Below are positions 4,958-7,778 of a stretch of 7,778 bases of DNA, in pieces. The notes under the pieces are model-generated. The model was given only the letters and a program-made list of their open reading frames with translations. It did not search any database and had not been told where the DNA came from. The stretch covers positions 1 to 7,778 of the forward strand of contig CAMDOP010000148.1 in the NCBI GenBank assembly GCA_945903675.1. Reading direction: 5' to 3'. Made by a program: the position numbers and the translations under genes. The DNA is from Crenothrix polyspora. Lineage in GTDB: Bacteria > Pseudomonadota > Gammaproteobacteria > Methylococcales > Methylomonadaceae. How positions within the stretch are numbered: the first letter of the stretch is position 1; each line of letters starts with the position of its first letter.

Positions 4958-6751
4958 TCAATCTTGTTTAGCTTTTTCTTTTCCTTCAGGTTTAATCAAA
5001 CGAATACCTAATTCTTTCAGTTGTTCATCAGTGACTACCGCAGGGGCGCTGACTAACGGACAAGCTGCCGATTGAGTCTTAGGGAAGGCAATGACGTCAC
5101 GAATGGATGAGGAACCCGTCATTAACATCACTAAGCGATCCAAACCGAACGCCAAACCACCGTGGGGAGGCGCGCCATATTTTAATGCATCTAACAAGAA
5201 GCCGAATTTTTCTCTAGCTTCGTCTTCGCCTATACCTAAAATTTCAAATACGGTTTGTTGCATGGCGGTGCGATTAATACGAATAGAACCGCCACCAACT
5301 TCAGTACCATTTAAGACTAAGTCATAAGCGCGTGATAAAGCGGTGCCTGGATTAGCAATCAAATCTTCTACTGAGCAACTAGGCGCGGTGAACGGATGAT
5401 GAATCGCATTAAAGCGACCACTTTTTTCATCCCAATCAAACATCGGGAAATCAATGATCCAAACTGGTTTCCAAGCACCTTGTAGCAAGTTAAGATCATG
5501 TCCTAACTTAACTCGTAATGCGCCCATGGCTTCGTTAACAATATTCGCTTTATCAGCACCAAAGAATATCAAATCACCGGTTTGAGCGCCTGTTTTAGCC
5601 AATACACTAGCCCAAACTTCTGCGGGTGCAAACTTTACGATAGGCGATTGCAAGCCATCGAGGCCAGCGGCTAAATCATTGACTTTAATATAAGCCAAGC
5701 CTCTTGCGCCATAAATGCTCACGAATTTAGTTAAGTCATCGATGTCTTTACGGCTTAAGTCACCGGCATTAGGAACGCGCATCGCGACTACACGACCTTT
5801 AGGATCATTGGCTGGTGCAGAAAAGACTTTAAAGTCTACGTCTTTCATGTCTTCGGCTATATCGACTAATTCCAGAGGAATTCGTAAATCAGGACGATCA
5901 ACACCATAACGTGACACAGATTCTTGATAACTCATGCGTGGAAATTCTGCGCCTAAGTCGACATCAATCACTTTCGCAAATAACTGCCTGATCATTTCTT
6001 CCATGATGATCATGATCTCGTTTTCATTCATAAACGAGGTTTCTATATCAAGCTGAGTAAATTCTGGCTGTCTGTCGGCGCGTAAATCTTCATCACGAAA
6101 ACAACGCACGACTTGATAATAGCGATCCATGCCCGCAACCATCAACATTTGTTTATAAAGTTGTGGCGATTGTGGCAAGGCAAAGAAAGAATTCTCATGA
6201 GTACGGCTAGGCACGATGTAATCGCGTGCGCCTTCAGGTGTTGCTTTGGTTAAATAAGGGGTTTCAATTTCAAAAAACTCATTATCATCCAAGAAGTTTC
6301 TTAATAAGCGCGTGACATCACGGCGGACTTTCATCTTTTCTTGCATGACCGTGCGACGTAAATCGATATAGCGATAACGTAAACGTAATTCTTCGTTGAC
6401 TTCTATATCGCTTTCGATAGGGAACGGCGGTGTTTCAGATTCATTTAAGACTTCAATGTCTTGCGCTAATATTTCAATCGCACCTGAATGCAAATTAGTA
6501 TTGACTGTACCTGTAGGACGATCACGAACCACGCCAGTGATTCTTAATACATATTCACTACGTACTTGCTCGGCAATGGCAAAGGTTGCTTCGACATCAG
6601 GATCGATAACCACCTGCACCAAACCGGCACGGTCACGCAAATCAATAAAAATAACGCCACCGTGATCACGGCGTCTGTGTACCCAGCCACAAATTGAAAC
6701 GGTTTCGCCTAGCTGTTGTGTATTTAATTCTCCGCACTTGTGGGTACGCAT
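4958..6751 (-). CDS. aspS: Aspartyl-tRNA synthetase, bacterial type
   Basis: AspRS charges tRNA-Asp with aspartate; it is a class IIb synthetase. The 597 residues match the bacterial type (E. coli 590). The N-terminal anticodon-binding OB fold (about 1-105) contains CGWVHRRRDHGGVIFIDLRDR (21-41). The catalytic domain shows the class II motif 2 FRDEDLRADRQPEF (218-231), the bacterial GAD insertion (about 285-415), and motif 3 GLAFGLDRL (532-540) followed by DVIAFPKTQSA. H30 and G81 are at the positions that in Pseudomonas aeruginosa AspRS mark a non-discriminating enzyme, which also charges tRNA-Asn. E. coli AspRS has L at the first position. This would fit a transamidation pathway with GatCAB, as inference. 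The start MRTHKCGEL matches the E. coli start, with AGGGA at 6757-6761 five bases upstream. It lies downstream of fmdB on the same strand. The lysine-rich tail (EGKEKAKQD) is unremarkable. Confidence 0.98.
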   Translation of the reverse strand: MRTHKCGELNTQQLGETVSICGWVHRRRDHGGVIFIDLRDRAGLVQVVIDPDVEATFAIAEQVRSEYVLRITGVVRDRPTGTVNTNLHSGAIEILAQDIEVLNESETPPFPIESDIEVNEELRLRYRYIDLRRTVMQEKMKVRRDVTRLLRNFLDDNEFFEIETPYLTKATPEGARDYIVPSRTHENSFFALPQSPQLYKQMLMVAGMDRYYQVVRCFRDEDLRADRQPEFTQLDIETSFMNENEIMIIMEEMIRQLFAKVIDVDLGAEFPRMSYQESVSRYGVDRPDLRIPLELVDIAEDMKDVDFKVFSAPANDPKGRVVAMRVPNAGDLSRKDIDDLTKFVSIYGARGLAYIKVNDLAAGLDGLQSPIVKFAPAEVWASVLAKTGAQTGDLIFFGADKANIVNEAMGALRVKLGHDLNLLQGAWKPVWIIDFPMFDWDEKSGRFNAIHHPFTAPSCSVEDLIANPGTALSRAYDLVLNGTEVGGGSIRINRTAMQQTVFEILGIGEDEAREKFGFLLDALKYGAPPHGGLAFGLDRLVMLMTGSSSIRDVIAFPKTQSAACPLVSAPAVVTDEQLKELGIRLIKPEGKEKAKQD

Positions 6752-6777
6752 AATTTTCCCTGTGATGTATGGTTAAG

Positions 6778-6862
6778 ATGAAAGGTAAAAAAGGCGTAAG
6801 GCGAAAGGCTAAAGGCAAAGCGAGTTTTTCGCCTTTCGCCTTTCGCCTTGTGCCTTTCACCT
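6778..6862. repeat. 7-base-unit tandem and inverted repeat between fmdB and aspS
   Basis: The unit is GGCGAAA (TTTCGCC on the plus strand). Plus-strand copies run through 6829-6849, where GCCTTTCGCCTT can be read at both 6831-6842 and 6838-6849. The exact complement AAGGCGAAAGGC lies at 6798-6809. The spacer thus folds into a long slipped hairpin. GATGAAAGG at 6778-6786 and CCTTTCACC at 6854-6862 extend the imperfect pairing outwards. On the minus strand the 3' arm is followed, five bases on, by six T (6787-6792), so it could work as an intrinsic terminator or attenuator between fmdB and aspS. No credible ORF uses it. Confidence 0.7.
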
Positions 6863-6865
6863 ACT

Positions 6866-7135
6866 TTATGAATTAGTTTTAGAGCTAGTACTGCTGTCAG
6901 CTTTAGGTGTGCTGGCTTTTGGCGCAGCTTCGCCTGCCACATTTTTCTTGGTGCCGCTCTTAAAATCGGTTTCGTACCAACCTGTGCCTTTTAGCCTAAA
7001 TCCAGCGGCGGATATTTTTTTCATTAATTCCGGCTTAGTGCAGGCTGGGCAAATCAAAATAGGATCGGCACCGAGTTTTTGTAAGGCTTCGTGCTCATGA
7101 CCACAGGATTGACATTGGTACTCGTAAATTGGCAT
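6866..7135 (-). CDS. FmdB family zinc-ribbon protein
   Basis: This is an 89-residue small cytoplasmic protein of the FmdB/CxxC_CxxC_SSSS regulatory-domain family. Members were named after a putative regulator of formamidase/amidase genes, but no general function is proven. It opens with the family signature MPIYEYQCQSCGHEHE. C8 and C11 pair with C29 and C32 (CPAC) to form a zinc ribbon. Then comes KISAAGFRLKGTGWYETDF (39-57), also typical, and a low-complexity tail of K, A, P, S and T (about 62-89). The open frame extends upstream to 7192, adding a hydrophobic stretch. I reject that start because the ATG at 7135 gives the exact family N-terminus and has GGAG (7142-7145) six bases upstream. 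Its position just before aspS on the same strand recurs in gammaproteobacteria and suggests an ancestral operon, here interrupted by a repeat. Confidence 0.93.
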   Translation of the reverse strand: MPIYEYQCQSCGHEHEALQKLGADPILICPACTKPELMKKISAAGFRLKGTGWYETDFKSGTKKNVAGEAAPKASTPKADSSTSSKTNS

Positions 7136-7163
7136 TAACCACTCCGATAACAAAATAATAACT

Positions 7164-7192
7164 ACAATAAGGACTGAATTTAGCTTTTCCAA
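7164..7192 (-). promoter_or_regulatory. Candidate sigma-70 promoter for fmdB (and perhaps aspS)
   Basis: On the minus strand, TTGGAA (7192-7187) and TATTGT (7169-7164) are separated by 17 bases. Each matches the consensus at four of six positions. The expected start would leave a short leader to the Shine-Dalgarno at 7145-7142. Seen by eye only. Confidence 0.4.
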
Positions 7193-7206
7193 GCACTTAC
7201 TATAAA
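7179..7206 (+). promoter_or_regulatory. Candidate sigma-70 promoter for pyrC
   Basis: TATAAA at 7201-7206 matches the -10 consensus at five of six positions. A weak -35, TTTAGC at 7179-7184, stands 16 bases upstream. It overlaps the minus-strand fmdB promoter candidate, so the two divergent units may compete. AAAATA (7204-7209) and TATTTT (7216-7221) form a small dyad over the expected transcription start, which could be an operator or a leader hairpin. Confidence 0.4.
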
Positions 7207-7239
7207 ATAACCAGCTATTTTACAGACACAGCGCCAACA

Positions 7240-7778
7240 ATGAAAACTTTAACCATTACTCGTCCCGATGACTGGCATATCCATGTTCGAAACGGAGCAC
7301 TTTTAAAAACCGTATTGCCACATACTGCTAAGCAATTTGCGCGTGCGATTATCATGCCAAATCTAAAGCCGCCAGTCACTACCGTAGCTCAGGCTTTAAA
7401 CTATAGAGATGAAATATTGCAGGCAGTGCCTGTCGATATGGATTTTACGCCGCTGATGACCTTGTATTTAACCGGCACTACTAACGAGGCTGATATTAAA
7501 CTAGCGGCAGAGTCTGACGCGGTTGTTGCCTTTAAACTCTATCCAGCCGGAGCGACGACCAACTCGGATGCAGGTGTTGCCAATATTAAAGCTATTTATC
7601 CGGCGCTGTCTGCGCTGGAAAAATATAATCTACCTTTATTGATACATGGCGAAGTTACTGATGAACACTGTGACATATTTGATCGTGAGCGGCTTTTTAT
7701 AGAAACGCATCTAAACGATATCGTTAAAAACTTCCCGGCATTGCGCATTGTGCTGGAACATGTCACCACTAACGAAGC
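7240..7778 (+). CDS. pyrC: Dihydroorotase, class II PyrC type, 5' part
   Basis: Dihydroorotase cyclises N-carbamoyl-aspartate to dihydroorotate in de novo pyrimidine synthesis. I translated this from the ATG at 7240. 179 full codons are open to the right edge, so about half of a roughly 345-residue protein is present. It aligns by eye with E. coli PyrC: RPDDWHIHVRNG (residues 8-19) with metal ligands H13 and H15 and substrate-binding R17, MPNLKPPVTT (39-48), DFTPLMTLYLT (68-78), FKLYPAGATTNS (98-109) with K99 as the carboxylated lysine, LLIHGEV (133-139) with H136, and LEHVTT (172-177) with H174. Four zinc-ligand positions plus the lysine are therefore present in the visible part; the final aspartate lies outside. 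The asparagine at residue 18 replaces the E. coli aspartate. No clear Shine-Dalgarno precedes the ATG. It is divergent from fmdB. Confidence 0.96.
   Translation, partial: MKTLTITRPDDWHIHVRNGALLKTVLPHTAKQFARAIIMPNLKPPVTTVAQALNYRDEILQAVPVDMDFTPLMTLYLTGTTNEADIKLAAESDAVVAFKLYPAGATTNSDAGVANIKAIYPALSALEKYNLPLLIHGEVTDEHCDIFDRERLFIETHLNDIVKNFPALRIVLEHVTTNE

Noticed and set aside
6666..6942. Two minus-strand ORFs of 64 and 72 residues rich in K, R, F and A
   Set aside because: They read the GGCGAAA repeat in different frames and overlap the real fmdB and aspS ends.
7136..7192. Upstream extension of the FmdB protein giving a hydrophobic N-terminus that looks like a signal peptide
   Set aside because: The family starts at MPIYEY and a good Shine-Dalgarno precedes that ATG; the extension is the leader and promoter region translated.

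Overview
The window looks like a chromosomal segment of a gammaproteobacterium of moderate to low GC. RecG has the same length as the E. coli protein (693 residues). AspRS, UbiC, GloA and PyrC are all closest in memory to gammaproteobacterial forms. The gene orders ridA-recG and fmdB-aspS are familiar from that class. A DUF29 gene together with intergenic spaces full of palindromic repeats would suit Methylococcales-type methanotrophs, but that narrower placement is inference.

Layout, left to right. Positions 1-293 hold the 3' end of a DUF29 gene. A 279-base spacer (294-572) is almost entirely inverted repeats. Then come three same-strand genes: ridA (573-974), recG (1000-3081) and ubiC (3068-3646, overlapping recG by 14 bases). 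A second spacer (3647-3837) carries four consecutive hairpins. It is followed by gloA (3838-4278), a spacer with one dyad, and a group I truncated haemoglobin gene (4474-4857). That gene converges on aspS across a compact REP-like palindrome (4866-4948). On the minus strand fmdB (7135-6866) precedes aspS (6751-4958), separated by a repeat built on a 7-base unit. A divergent promoter region (7136-7239) then leads into pyrC, which runs off the right edge.

The genes are core metabolism and maintenance: imine detoxification (RidA), fork repair (RecG), ubiquinone synthesis (UbiC), methylglyoxal detoxification (GloA), a probable NO/O2-reactive globin, aspartyl-tRNA synthesis (AspRS) and pyrimidine synthesis (PyrC). 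I see no phage, CRISPR, toxin-antitoxin, secretion or biosynthetic cluster, and nothing that makes a convincing new multi-gene system.

The least ordinary content lies between the genes. Most of the longer spacers hold a different palindromic repeat. Six hairpins in two separate spacers share the core AGCTNNWGCT while their outer stems differ but stay paired. This points to a structured, possibly mobile, repeat family.
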